Below, piece after piece: positions 51,922 through 60,464 of a stretch of DNA of 64,000 nucleotides (the first letter of the stretch is position 1; every line of letters starts with the position of its first letter). The position numbers were made by a program, and so were the translations under genes. The notes beneath the pieces are model-generated. The model saw nothing but the letters and a program-made list of their open reading frames with translations. It had not been told where the DNA came from and ran no database searches. Origin of the DNA: Lewinellaceae bacterium (GTDB lineage: Bacteria; Bacteroidota; Bacteroidia; Chitinophagales; Saprospiraceae). The stretch spans positions 124,001-188,000 of the forward strand of contig JACJYG010000009.1 in assembly GCA_020636215.1 (NCBI GenBank), written 5' to 3'.

Positions 51922-52432
51922 TCCCCAGTTGATAGCTGTAGTTAAAAAATAATGTTAATTGACTTAAAAAAGCCTAGAGTATCAGCAAGTTAAGTTCATA
52001 AGGCGACGCAATGATAGGAGATGCATTGCCATCTCTTTCATTGGTTGTTGTAGTCGAATCTAAATGTTGTGTCTTGTGCCCAACTTAGATAACGGAGGAT
52101 TACAAAGGTGGGAAAAAATCTCTAAACTTGAAACTGATGTTGATAAGTTTTCCGGTTTTTTTTCACCCGGCTCCCGTAAACATTTTAAAAGGCCAGTAAG
52201 TGAAAACTTTATACATTTTGGCCTTAAGTGGATGAGTGCAAAGGGGGCTCCCCTCTGCAATGTGCATAACAATGCCTTTGATGTTAATATCTATTCTAAT
52301 AACCTGGAAATCAATATTTAACGAAAATATTGCCATGTGCCGGCTTTAAAAAAAATCATGGACGGCCCTAATGATGCGGCCGAAGAGGATGTAATTGCCA
52401 TGTTAGTCATTGGCGCGGGGGTAAAAAAGCCA
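51922..52432. other. Long intergenic region upstream of dnaA, possible origin area
   Basis: About 510 bases, AT-rich in parts. TTATGCACA, an exact DnaA-box consensus (TTATNCACA), lies on the minus strand at 52261-52269; TTATACATT near 52210 is a two-mismatch box. A hairpin CAATATTT/AAATATTG follows near 52313-52333. One good box is thin evidence for an origin; it may only serve dnaA autoregulation. Open frames here have no protein-like character. Confidence 0.35.
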
Positions 52433-53839
52433 TTATTCCAGCTGTCGGAGCAGCCAGTCCCGGTTGTTAATTACCTTTACCTCCTTTATCTTTTGAGCCA
52501 GGTCGCCGTAGCGCTCAGGCAGGCTCCTGATGATCGTGGACAGCAGCCGGACAAAATTGGTGTAGGGTTCCTTCACTTTCTGTGACACGGCTTTATTGCG
52601 GCGAAGGAAAACCAGAAAAGAAGCCAATAAAGATTCCAGTGCTTCCCATTGTTTAGCTTCATAATAGATCTTGGCCAGCAACGCCTTGCCCCCCAGGTTG
52701 TAATGAATATCGGTAAACTCCACCTCCCTGAGCTCGCCGAGCGCCGCTTCGTGCCTTCCCTGGAAAAAGTAGAGCTCTGCAAGGTTGTAGTGCATTGCGT
52801 CTTTCCTTTCCTTTTGCGGCAGATAGGGGGCAAAGTGCCTGACAAACCACTCCACCCAATCGTATTTTTTGAGGTTCAACCCCAGTTTAACCATGTTTTT
52901 ATAGGTCCAGGGCGATAAACTATCGCTTTCCAGCAGGATCTTTTCATTGAGCCCGCGCTGGTAGAGCCCGAATAGTTTTTCGGCATAGGCGCGTTCGCCG
53001 TAGCGGACTTTACCTATGCAAAAATTGATCGCATAGTACAACAGGGCACGAGCTTCCTCTTTGCTGATTTTTTGCCTGTACTCGTCAAAAATGGCTACAT
53101 AGCGGTCAAAATTTTGATGTGTTTCCTGCTCTTCAGATAATAAGAGGAATAGCTGAAAATACAACTGTAGCAGCACTTTCTGCCGCAGGTCCTGGCTTCT
53201 TAGGTGGGCAATAAGGGCATCCATCATTGGGAAATGATAGGTTTGAGGCCAGAAAAGCCGCTGCCGGTTTAACATTTCACAAGAATAGCGCAATTTATTC
53301 AGGGCATAGAAGTCATCCAGGCTATCGGATGCTTGTTGCAATGCGGGGTTGGCCCTGCGCTGGTTTTGTTTGACGAAATGCAATTCTTCCAGGCTTTTGA
53401 GCTTATAGGAGTAATAATACTGCTCTGAGTGTATGGGGTAATTATTCAGCGCCTCGGTAGCGGTGCGCCCAGCCTGCCGGTAGTGCTTGTCCAGGCCCAG
53501 TTTCAGAAGTTCCTCCGCTTTCAGAATCTCCAACAGGGGCTGGGCGTTTTCCAACTGCTGCAGGGCGAGCCATTTTTCAGCCAGTTTGAGTAGGTTGCTC
53601 ATCAGTTGATTGAGGTGCTGGTAATGATAAGGCTGGTTGGGGAAAAGCTCAGCGTATGCTGTCTCCCGAATCAGCGCCTTTTCGGAGAAACCTTCCTGCC
53701 AGGCCAGGTGCAAATAGCGAAATAGCGAAATTACTTCCTCATTGGTATTGTGAAACGGGCTTTCGACAAAAGTACTCAGGCTTCGCCATTGGTATCCATC
53801 CAGCTTCTTTAACAGGCAGGCCAACTTGCTATTCTCCAT
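52433..53839 (-). CDS. Helical TPR-like protein, function unknown
   Basis: A 468-residue cytoplasmic protein made almost wholly of helices, with patterns such as LENAQPLLEILKAEELLKLG, HYNLAELYFFQGRHEAALGEL and ALLAKIYYEAKQWEALESLL that resemble TPR pairs toward the C-terminus. It begins SKLACLLKKLDGYQWRSLSTFVESPFHN, a start I associate with a family common in Saprospiria but without known function. No signal, membrane segment or catalytic motif. It stands alone, convergent with nothing and 210 bases from the next gene. Confidence 0.78.
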   Translation of the reverse strand: MENSKLACLLKKLDGYQWRSLSTFVESPFHNTNEEVISLFRYLHLAWQEGFSEKALIRETAYAELFPNQPYHYQHLNQLMSNLLKLAEKWLALQQLENAQPLLEILKAEELLKLGLDKHYRQAGRTATEALNNYPIHSEQYYYSYKLKSLEELHFVKQNQRRANPALQQASDSLDDFYALNKLRYSCEMLNRQRLFWPQTYHFPMMDALIAHLRSQDLRQKVLLQLYFQLFLLLSEEQETHQNFDRYVAIFDEYRQKISKEEARALLYYAINFCIGKVRYGERAYAEKLFGLYQRGLNEKILLESDSLSPWTYKNMVKLGLNLKKYDWVEWFVRHFAPYLPQKERKDAMHYNLAELYFFQGRHEAALGELREVEFTDIHYNLGGKALLAKIYYEAKQWEALESLLASFLVFLRRNKAVSQKVKEPYTNFVRLLSTIIRSLPERYGDLAQKIKEVKVINNRDWLLRQLE

Positions 53840-53990
53840 AATTTCTAAGGTATGCTCTTTATGCCCGTCAATCGGGCAAATGAAGTGTTTAAATATTTTT
53901 TAGGCAAAAAAACCCAATTAAACCCTGATTATCAACTAAATATTTTTTAAAAAGTTAAAAAGTATTCCATATAATTTAAATAAAATGTTG

Positions 53991-54021
53991 TTGTTCCCCC
54001 CATGGGCTGGAGTTACTTTTG
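53991..54021 (+). promoter_or_regulatory. Promoter of the dockerin-like T9SS protein gene
   Basis: TTG at 53991-53993, 20 bases, TACTTTTG at 54014-54021. Transcription would start near 54028, about 21 bases before the ATG at 54049. Confidence 0.5.
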
Positions 54022-54048
54022 TAGCATGTAAAAACTCAAAACGAACTG

Positions 54049-55143
54049 ATGCATAGTAAACTCTGGATAGCCATTTTTTTGCTTTGGGCTACGGGAAGCG
54101 CAGGGCAGGTTTACCCGGGCGACGCCAATCAGAGCGGCCGGGCCGACCAACAAGATATGTTGTACATCGGTTACGCCTACGGCGCCGTAGGCCCGGCCCG
54201 CGTACAAACCGGCACTGCTTTTGTAGAAATGCCGATCGCACTGGATTGGGCGCAGGCTTTTCCTGACGGAACCGGGTATGCCTACGCCGACGCCAATGGA
54301 GACGGGCTGGTGAGCATAACAGACATGCTGACCGTGGTGTCTAACTATGGCTTGGTGCACAGCCAACCAACCGAACCCGATTACCCCGCTGCCGATCCGT
54401 TTGGAGACCCCCGGCTCAGCTTCACTCCAGATATAGCGGGCGGTCCAATTACTGCTGGGTCCGCACTAACATTCACCATTAGCCTGGATTACCCGGGTAT
54501 TGTGGCGGCAGACATCAATGGCCTGGCTTTCTCTGTAGATTTTAATAAAAATTACATACAAAGCATTAACCTGGCCTTTGACAGTAATTGGCTGGGCGGG
54601 CCTTCTTCCTCCTTTCGATTCCAGAATATTGACCCCCTGCAAACGGATCAGCTCGACCTGGCGGTTACCCGCTACGGCGCCAATGGCACTATGGGCGGAG
54701 GAATAATCGGGCAGCTGTCCATTGTGATCGAAGATGACCTCATCACCTTCATGCAGGCAGATAGCGCAGCGGTCACCCTTTCCTTTTCCTCCATCATGCT
54801 CGTCAACGATAGCCTCGAACTGCAGCCGGTCAATGGGGACAGCATTAGCTTCACCGTCTATAATCCTGGTTTTTTACTGTCTCGGCAACGGGAGGTAAAG
54901 CGGAACCTCCTACAGTGTTATCCCAATCCGGTGGCCGGAAGACAACTGAACATCACTGCCGGCGAACCCATCGAGGAAGCCCGGGTCTTTAACCTCAACG
55001 GCGCAGAACTTTACCGGCAGCGCCTTCCTGCTGCCCCCAGCTGGGCCCTGCAACTACCCGGGGACTGGCCAGCGGGCTACTACCTGCTTCGGGTACTCAC
55101 CGAAGGTGGGCGCATCAACGAACAATTATTATTTATTCCATAA
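54049..55143 (+). CDS. Secreted protein with dockerin-like and cohesin-like domains and T9SS sorting domain
   Basis: A 364-residue secreted protein. Signal peptide ends SAGQ. Two calcium-binding dockerin-type loops follow, DANQSGRADQQDML (about 25-38) and DANGDGLVSITDML (about 83-96), then a cohesin-like beta sandwich (about 120-275, TFTISLDYPGIVAADINGLAF) and a T9SS type A sorting domain (LLQCYPNPVAGRQLNI ... GYYLLRVL). Dockerin and cohesin modules in one chain are unusual in Bacteroidota and may be structural rather than cellulosome-like. The next T9SS gene starts 16 bases after the stop, so they are co-transcribed. Confidence 0.88.
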   Translation: MHSKLWIAIFLLWATGSAGQVYPGDANQSGRADQQDMLYIGYAYGAVGPARVQTGTAFVEMPIALDWAQAFPDGTGYAYADANGDGLVSITDMLTVVSNYGLVHSQPTEPDYPAADPFGDPRLSFTPDIAGGPITAGSALTFTISLDYPGIVAADINGLAFSVDFNKNYIQSINLAFDSNWLGGPSSSFRFQNIDPLQTDQLDLAVTRYGANGTMGGGIIGQLSIVIEDDLITFMQADSAAVTLSFSSIMLVNDSLELQPVNGDSISFTVYNPGFLLSRQREVKRNLLQCYPNPVAGRQLNITAGEPIEEARVFNLNGAELYRQRLPAAPSWALQLPGDWPAGYYLLRVLTEGGRINEQLLFIP

Positions 55144-55159
55144 ATTAAATCACCCGATC

Positions 55160-56443
55160 ATGAAACAGTCCATTATTATTTTGCTTTTGCTGGCTTTTAG
55201 CAGCAGTGGTTTGCTAGCCACAGAGTGCAGCCTGAAAGGAAGCCTTTTCTTTGGCATGGATGAAGAACCGCTGGGCAACTATGAGGTTAGCCTGGCGTTT
55301 TTCCAGGAAAACCTCTTCCTGGAAAGCACCACCGATGAATTCGGCGCCTTTGACTTCTTGTTTGACCTCGAATTTGATGGCGTAGGCCCCATTTTTGGCA
55401 ATGTCATCGTCGAAGATTTTTGTACAGGCGTAGTGGTTATAGAAACTGCTATTTTTTTAGCCGCTTACCCGGATGTTGAAGATTTTACAATAGTCATTTG
55501 CGGTGAGGCTGACCCGCCGCCGGTTCCTCAGAATTGCGAGGCATTCTTCTACCACCAGCAGGCCACCGTTGCCCCTTACATTATGGCATTCTATGACATT
55601 TCGAGCACTGCTGCTCCGGTGGATTCCTGGTTCTGGGATTTTGGGGATGGAGCTACCAGTACTTTGAAAAATCCCTCTCACTTATACGATGCTACCGGCG
55701 AATACGAGGTAAGCCTGACCATACAGTCGGATACCTGCCAGAGCACCTACACCAGGCTGGTGGAAGTATTGGACACCATACCCTGTGATTGCGCCGGCAC
55801 TTTATTTCCCGTCTGCGTAACCCTGCCAAATGAGGAGCAGCTGATATTCCTGAACGAGTGTTTTGCTCAGTGTGAGGGGTATTCTCCGGATGAATACGAG
55901 CCTTGTATTAACGCCTGCCAGGCTGAATTCAATGCTGTTCAAGTTAACGCCTCCGGCCTGGTGCAGTTTACCGACCAGTCCATTTTGGCGGGCGTAGAAA
56001 CCGTCAGCTGGTTGTGGGATTTTGGAGATGGCGACTCGAGCATTTTGCAGAACCCCATCCATACCTACAGCAACTCAGGCGCCTACCCGGTAAGCCTGCG
56101 GATCATTACTAACGGAGGGTGTGCGTCTACCCTTATTCAGGATGTAATGGTTAGTGTCCTGTCCAGTGTTGGCGAAGAAACTGCTGATGGACTGGAACAG
56201 GTCAAAGTTTATCCCAACCCAGCCGGAAGCCGGCTCACTGTGGAACTGGGCATTGTCAGAAGCGGGCTGCATGTTCTTGAGCTGTATACCCCTGGCGGAC
56301 AATTGGCCCGGGAATATAGATTCGACCTGGCCAGCGGCCGCCAGAATATTCAGTTAAACCTCGAGGGCCTCCCTGCCGGAATGTTTTTCCTCAGGGTCCA
56401 GGGAGCCCAAAATGTAAAAACCATACCCATCTTCCGACTGTAA
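55160..56443 (+). CDS. Secreted protein with two PKD domains and T9SS sorting domain
   Basis: A 427-residue protein from ATG 55160, chosen because it starts the signal peptide (MKQSIIILLLLAFSSSGLLA); the open frame extends upstream to 55106 into the preceding gene. An N-terminal beta domain covers about 25-125. Two PKD domains carry the hallmark WFWDFGDG (about 155-163) and WLWDFGDGDSS (about 297-307), with a Cys-rich stretch between (FLNECFAQCEGYSPDEYEPC). The end is a type A sorting domain (VKVYPNPAGSRLTVEL ... LPAGMFFLRV). It likely works outside the cell together with the dockerin-like protein. Confidence 0.9.
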   Translation: MKQSIIILLLLAFSSSGLLATECSLKGSLFFGMDEEPLGNYEVSLAFFQENLFLESTTDEFGAFDFLFDLEFDGVGPIFGNVIVEDFCTGVVVIETAIFLAAYPDVEDFTIVICGEADPPPVPQNCEAFFYHQQATVAPYIMAFYDISSTAAPVDSWFWDFGDGATSTLKNPSHLYDATGEYEVSLTIQSDTCQSTYTRLVEVLDTIPCDCAGTLFPVCVTLPNEEQLIFLNECFAQCEGYSPDEYEPCINACQAEFNAVQVNASGLVQFTDQSILAGVETVSWLWDFGDGDSSILQNPIHTYSNSGAYPVSLRIITNGGCASTLIQDVMVSVLSSVGEETADGLEQVKVYPNPAGSRLTVELGIVRSGLHVLELYTPGGQLAREYRFDLASGRQNIQLNLEGLPAGMFFLRVQGAQNVKTIPIFRL

Positions 56444-56490
56444 ATGCTAATACCCGATTGACAAAAACTGGAAATCACCCTACTCTGGAT

Positions 56491-56524
56491 AAAAGCCCGT
56501 TCACGTGTATGCGTACGGGCTTTT
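56491..56524 (+). terminator. Terminator after the PKD-domain gene
   Basis: AAAAGCCCGT (56491-56500) pairs with ACGGGCTTTT (56515-56524), loop of 14 bases, followed by TCTTAT. It separates the T9SS pair from the dehydrogenase gene. Confidence 0.85.
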
Positions 56525-56560
56525 TCTTATATTCGCAGCCTGAACCAAATAAGGCTGAAT

Positions 56561-57451
56561 ATGAAAAAGATCACCGTAATCGGAGCCGGCGCCATGGGCA
56601 ACGGCATAGCCCATGTTTTTGCCATGCACGGATATCAGGTAGCCCTGGTTGATATCGCGCAGGCAGCCCTCGATAAGGGGATGGCAACCATTGAGAAGAA
56701 CCTTAGCCGTATGCAGGCCAAAGAAAAAATCACGGAAGCTGAAATGAAAGCTACGCTAGGCCGGATACATACCTTTACCAGCCTGGCAGAAGGGGTAAAA
56801 GAAGCGGAACTTGTCGTAGAAGCCGCTACTGAAAATATAGGGCTCAAACTGAAAATATTCGAAGAACTGGATGCCCATGTTCCGGCTGGCGCTATCCTGG
56901 CCTCCAATACTTCCTCCATTTCCATTACTCGTATCGCTGCGGCCACGAAACGCCCGGGGCAAGTCATTGGGATGCACTTTATGAACCCAGTGCCCGTCAT
57001 GAAACTCGTGGAAGTTATCCGTGGTTATGCAACCACAAAGGATGTGACAGCCACGATCATGGAGCTTTCCAGGAAACTGGGGAAAATCCCCGTCGAGGTG
57101 AGTGACTATCCGGGCTTTATCTCTAACCGGATCCTGATGCCCATGATCAATGAGGCTGTATATGCGCTTTTTGAAGGCGTGGCCGGGGTAACGGAGATCG
57201 ATACCGTCATGAAGCTGGGTATGGCCCATCCGATGGGGCCCCTGCAATTGGCTGATTTCATTGGGCTGGATGTCTGCTTGTCTATACTCAATGTTCTGTT
57301 CGAAGGCTTTGGCAACCCTAAATACGCACCCTGCCCCTTGCTGGTGAATATGGTCACGGCCGGAAAACTGGGCGCAAAATCCGGGGAAGGTTTCTACACC
57401 TATCAGGCCGGCAGTAAGGAGCTCGTCGTATCAGATGCATTTAGGCGCTGA
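56561..57451 (+). CDS. 3-hydroxyacyl-CoA (3-hydroxybutyryl-CoA) dehydrogenase
   Basis: A 296-residue NAD(P)-dependent dehydrogenase interconverting 3-hydroxy- and 3-ketoacyl-CoA. The NAD motif is GAGAMGNG at 7-14; SNTSSISITRIA and the catalytic His in MHFMNPVPVMKLVEVI, YPGFISNRILMPMINEA and MKLGMAHPMGPLQLADFIGLD are family blocks. Length matches the short bacterial Hbd/PaaH type, which acts on short-chain CoA compounds. It could belong to butyrate, PHB or amino acid pathways; no partner genes are adjacent. Confidence 0.95.
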   Translation: MKKITVIGAGAMGNGIAHVFAMHGYQVALVDIAQAALDKGMATIEKNLSRMQAKEKITEAEMKATLGRIHTFTSLAEGVKEAELVVEAATENIGLKLKIFEELDAHVPAGAILASNTSSISITRIAAATKRPGQVIGMHFMNPVPVMKLVEVIRGYATTKDVTATIMELSRKLGKIPVEVSDYPGFISNRILMPMINEAVYALFEGVAGVTEIDTVMKLGMAHPMGPLQLADFIGLDVCLSILNVLFEGFGNPKYAPCPLLVNMVTAGKLGAKSGEGFYTYQAGSKELVVSDAFRR

Positions 57452-57459
57452 TAATCCCC

Positions 57460-57493
57460 AAACCAGGGAGGTTTCTCCAAACCTCCCTGGTTT
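57460..57493. terminator. Perfect hairpin terminator after the dehydrogenase
   Basis: A 15 bp stem AAACCAGGGAGGTTT (57460-57474) and its complement (57479-57493) with a four-base loop. It follows the dehydrogenase stop by eight bases. Confidence 0.85.
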
Positions 57494-57523
57494 GATGTAA
57501 AAACAACAAATTGTTTTCAATGC

Positions 57524-57554
57524 TTGACTAAAACAATAATTTGTGTTATTTTTG
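57524..57554 (+). promoter_or_regulatory. Promoter of the glucosaminidase gene
   Basis: TTG at 57524-57526, about 20 bases, TATTTTTG at 57547-57554. Transcription would start near 57562 and the gene begins at 57591 or 57594. Confidence 0.6.
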
Positions 57555-57590
57555 CATCATTCGCTAATTGTTCAACCTAAAAAATAGCGC

Positions 57591-58466
57591 ATGATGCAAT
57601 ATGGACTCACACAGGCGCAACAAAGTGGACTTGGTTTTTCCCTCCAAGGTATATCCGATTCCCTCAGTAGGAATTGGTTTCGCGGCCTTTTACTGGGCAT
57701 GGGCATTTATGCTTTGTTCTTCAAGGATATCAGCATCCAGTTTAATTTGGGTGCTCCGCAGCTTGTTTCCAACAGTTCTCTGATCATCACACCGGAAGGG
57801 GTAAGGGAGGTAGAAGAAAGCAGCGCCAGTGCGTTTCCTGCCCGTTATTCCGAAGAGGCGCCCCGCAACGTTTCCCAGTTAAAAAGCGGTAGCAGTAAAG
57901 CAACCAAGGGAAAAAAATGGGATACCCGGAAGGCCAACGATTTTTCAAACCTCACGTTCATTCTGAGCCCCACTTACGCCCGCCGGCATAATATTCATCC
58001 GGACATTGTCGAAGCAAAAGTTGGAGCCTGCAAGGCTTATGTACGGCAGTATGCATCGGCTGCTTTACAGGAAATGCGGCAATATGGGATTCCTGCCAGT
58101 ATTACGCTGGCGCAAGGACTCCTGGAATCTAATGCAGGAGAAAGCCGCCTTTCTCTGGAGTCGAATAACCATTTCGGGATCAAGTGCCGCACCAAGTGCC
58201 GGGGCTGTACCTGCCGCAATTACACTGATGACGGCCTGTATGACATGTTTAGGGTTTTTGAAGCACCGGCTGAGAGCTACCGTGAACATTCTATGTTGCT
58301 TAATAGCCCCCGTTATAAGCACCTGCATAAACTACGACAAACAGATTATAAAGGATGGGCGCACGGCCTGAAAAAAGCAGGGTACGCTACCGACAAGCGT
58401 TACGCCGAAAAACTAATACAGATAATAGAGTTTCTAGGCTTGCAAAAGTATGATCGTGCAGCCTGA
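57591..58466 (+). CDS. GH73 glucosaminidase domain protein
   Basis: A 291-residue envelope protein (a start at 57594 gives 290). Residues 31-51 are a hydrophobic segment (FRGLLLGMGIYALFF), probably a membrane anchor; a variable Ser/Lys-rich linker follows. The C-terminal domain (about 145-285) is GH73, an N-acetylglucosaminidase of peptidoglycan: ASITLAQGLLESNAGESRLS holds the catalytic Glu, then NNHFGIKCRTKC, DMFRVFEAPAESYREHSMLL and GLKKAGYATDKRYAEKLI. The short insert CRTKCRGCTC is Cys-rich and may form a disulfide or bind metal. It is likely a wall hydrolase for cell division or growth. Confidence 0.92.
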   Translation: MMQYGLTQAQQSGLGFSLQGISDSLSRNWFRGLLLGMGIYALFFKDISIQFNLGAPQLVSNSSLIITPEGVREVEESSASAFPARYSEEAPRNVSQLKSGSSKATKGKKWDTRKANDFSNLTFILSPTYARRHNIHPDIVEAKVGACKAYVRQYASAALQEMRQYGIPASITLAQGLLESNAGESRLSLESNNHFGIKCRTKCRGCTCRNYTDDGLYDMFRVFEAPAESYREHSMLLNSPRYKHLHKLRQTDYKGWAHGLKKAGYATDKRYAEKLIQIIEFLGLQKYDRAA

Positions 58467-58481
58467 TGGAGGCCTAATATC

Positions 58482-58520
58482 AAAAAAGCCGCTCCGGATT
58501 AACTCTGGAGCGGCTTTTTT
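58482..58520. terminator. Hairpin terminator after the glucosaminidase gene
   Basis: A perfect 14 bp stem AAAAAAGCCGCTCC (58482-58495) and its complement (58507-58520), loop of 11 bases, with T-rich ends on both strands. Confidence 0.93.
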
Positions 58521-58568
58521 TTATAATTTCGAGAGGAATGGAGCGCAATCTTTAACTACGAGAAATCA

Positions 58569-59129
58569 ATGTCTATGGCCAATTGGTTGGAATGGCTGTC
58601 CAAAGCGATCAATGCCCTAAATGAATGGGTGGGCCGTGCGGTTTCCTGGTTGACTGCGGTGCTGGTTGTTCTGGTCTGTTTCGATGTAGTGGCGCGCTAC
58701 CTGTTTAGTAGTACCGCCGCCTGGGTAATGGAATTAGAATGGCATTTATTCGCCCTGATTTTTCTGTTGGGCGCCGGTTATGCCTTTCGACATGACCGCC
58801 ATGTCAGGGTTGACCTTTTTTACGCAGGTTTCTCAAGCAGGGATAAAGCCTTAGTTGACTTTTTCGGAGCGTTATTATTCCTCATCCCATGGTGCGTTCT
58901 GATCGTATATGCTTCCTATGATTATGCCTTGATCTCTTTCAAAATCAAAGAAATTTCTCCCGACCCCGGCGGCTTGCCGGCCAGATATGCCATCAAGTTT
59001 GCGATAACAGTAGGCGCTGTGCTATTATTGCTACAAGGGATAGCCAGCCTGATAGATTCAGCCCTCCTGCTCGCCGGATTGAAACAACCGGACGGGGACG
59101 AAAACCTAACAGACACCAACAAAATTTAG
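58569..59129 (+). CDS. TRAP transporter small permease (DctQ family)
   Basis: A 186-residue membrane protein with four predicted helices (about 15-38, 50-70, 90-115, 135-160). VVLVCFDVVARYLF, VMELEWHLFALIFLLGAGYAFRHDRHVRVDLFY and LPARYAIKFAITVGAVLLLLQG match DctQ proteins. It pairs with the large permease four bases downstream and with the substrate-binding protein encoded convergently at 60465. Confidence 0.93.
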   Translation: MSMANWLEWLSKAINALNEWVGRAVSWLTAVLVVLVCFDVVARYLFSSTAAWVMELEWHLFALIFLLGAGYAFRHDRHVRVDLFYAGFSSRDKALVDFFGALLFLIPWCVLIVYASYDYALISFKIKEISPDPGGLPARYAIKFAITVGAVLLLLQGIASLIDSALLLAGLKQPDGDENLTDTNKI

Positions 59130-59133
59130 GCGG

Positions 59134-60438
59134 ATGGAAATTCTGGCGATTTTGCTCTTCATCAGCATTTTTCTGCTTATCCTCTATGGTTACCCGGTTG
59201 CCTTCACCCTGGGCGGCATTTCGGTATTATATGCGCTGTGCTTCCTCGATCCGCTCACGTTTACGGCTTTGCCACCCCGCATTATGGGGATTATGAGCAA
59301 TTATGTACTGCTGGCAGTACCGCTTTTTATTTTTATGGGCATTATGCTGGAAAAATCAGGCCTGGCGGAAAGCCTTCTGGAGACAATGGCCATGTTGTTT
59401 GGCCGGCTGAAAGGCGGGCTGGCTATTAGCGTGGTGATCGTAGGCGCGCTGCTGGCGGCATCCACCGGTATCGTAGGCGCCACCGTAGTGACCATGGGCC
59501 TGATCAGCCTTCCCACGATGCTTAAGCGGGGCTACAAACCGGAACTGGCAACGGGCACCATTGCCGCCTCCGGCACCTTGGGCCAGATCATCCCGCCATC
59601 TGTCGTGCTTGTGCTCCTGGGAAGTGTTTTAAATGTTTCCGTGGGCCAGTTGTTTGCCGCAGCATTATTGCCCGGCCTATTGCTGGTGTTGGCTTACATC
59701 TTATACATCATCATCGTGGCAAGGTTGAATCCCAGGATAGCGCCAAGCATGCCGGAAGAAGAGATCCGGGCATTCCGTGGAGAAGGATTCTGGGGGAAGG
59801 TGCTGAAGGCCTTTCTGTTGCCGCTATTCCTGATCGTGGCGGTATTGGGGTCCATTTTTGCCGGTATTGCTTCGCCAACGGAAGCGGCCGCCGTAGGAGC
59901 AATGGGCGCTACCTTGCTTACTGTGCTTCAGGGGAAATTTTCACTGGATGTGTTGAAGGTTGTTTCCCGCGAAACCACACACCTGACCAGTATGGTCTTT
60001 GTCATTTTGCTGGGCGCTACCGTTTTCTCATTTGTCTTTCGGGAAATGGAAGGCGATGTTTACCTGGTAAGCCTTATTCGCAACTCCAACCTTTCTCCCA
60101 TGGGGTTCCTGGCCCTGGTCATGGTAGTCGTTTTTGTCGCCGGATTCTTCATTGACTTTATTGAGATCATCTTTATCATCGTGCCCGTTGTGGCCCCTAT
60201 TTTTATTGAACTGAATATTGACCTGATCTGGATCGGAGTATTACTGGGGCTCAACCTCCAGACCTCTTTTCTTTCCCCGCCCTTTGGCTTTTCCCTGTTT
60301 TACCTGAAGGGCGTAGCCCCCCCCGGCATTACTACGGCGCATCTGTACCGGGGCATCGTTCCATTTGTGTTGATTCAGTTGTTATTCCTGTTGGTAGTGA
60401 TCCTGTTTCCCGGAATACTTTACTTTTTTATTCAATAA
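59134..60438 (+). CDS. TRAP transporter large permease (DctM family)
   Basis: A 434-residue membrane protein with about twelve helices, the channel subunit of a sodium-driven TRAP importer. PLFIFMGIMLEKSGLAESLLETM, ASTGIVGATVVTMGLISLPTML, ASGTLGQIIPPSVVLVLLG and ASPTEAAAVGAMGA are DctM blocks. Substrates are usually C4-dicarboxylates, keto acids or sugar acids. It ends 27 bases from the stop of the convergent dctP-like gene, so the three genes are a locus but not one operon. Confidence 0.94.
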   Translation: MEILAILLFISIFLLILYGYPVAFTLGGISVLYALCFLDPLTFTALPPRIMGIMSNYVLLAVPLFIFMGIMLEKSGLAESLLETMAMLFGRLKGGLAISVVIVGALLAASTGIVGATVVTMGLISLPTMLKRGYKPELATGTIAASGTLGQIIPPSVVLVLLGSVLNVSVGQLFAAALLPGLLLVLAYILYIIIVARLNPRIAPSMPEEEIRAFRGEGFWGKVLKAFLLPLFLIVAVLGSIFAGIASPTEAAAVGAMGATLLTVLQGKFSLDVLKVVSRETTHLTSMVFVILLGATVFSFVFREMEGDVYLVSLIRNSNLSPMGFLALVMVVVFVAGFFIDFIEIIFIIVPVVAPIFIELNIDLIWIGVLLGLNLQTSFLSPPFGFSLFYLKGVAPPGITTAHLYRGIVPFVLIQLLFLLVVILFPGILYFFIQ

Positions 60439-60464
60439 TTTCGGACGGAACCTTAGCCCACTAC

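Noticed and set aside
52064..52321. 85-codon frame upstream of dnaA
   Set aside because: No conserved pattern, and the region holds a DnaA box; more likely intergenic.
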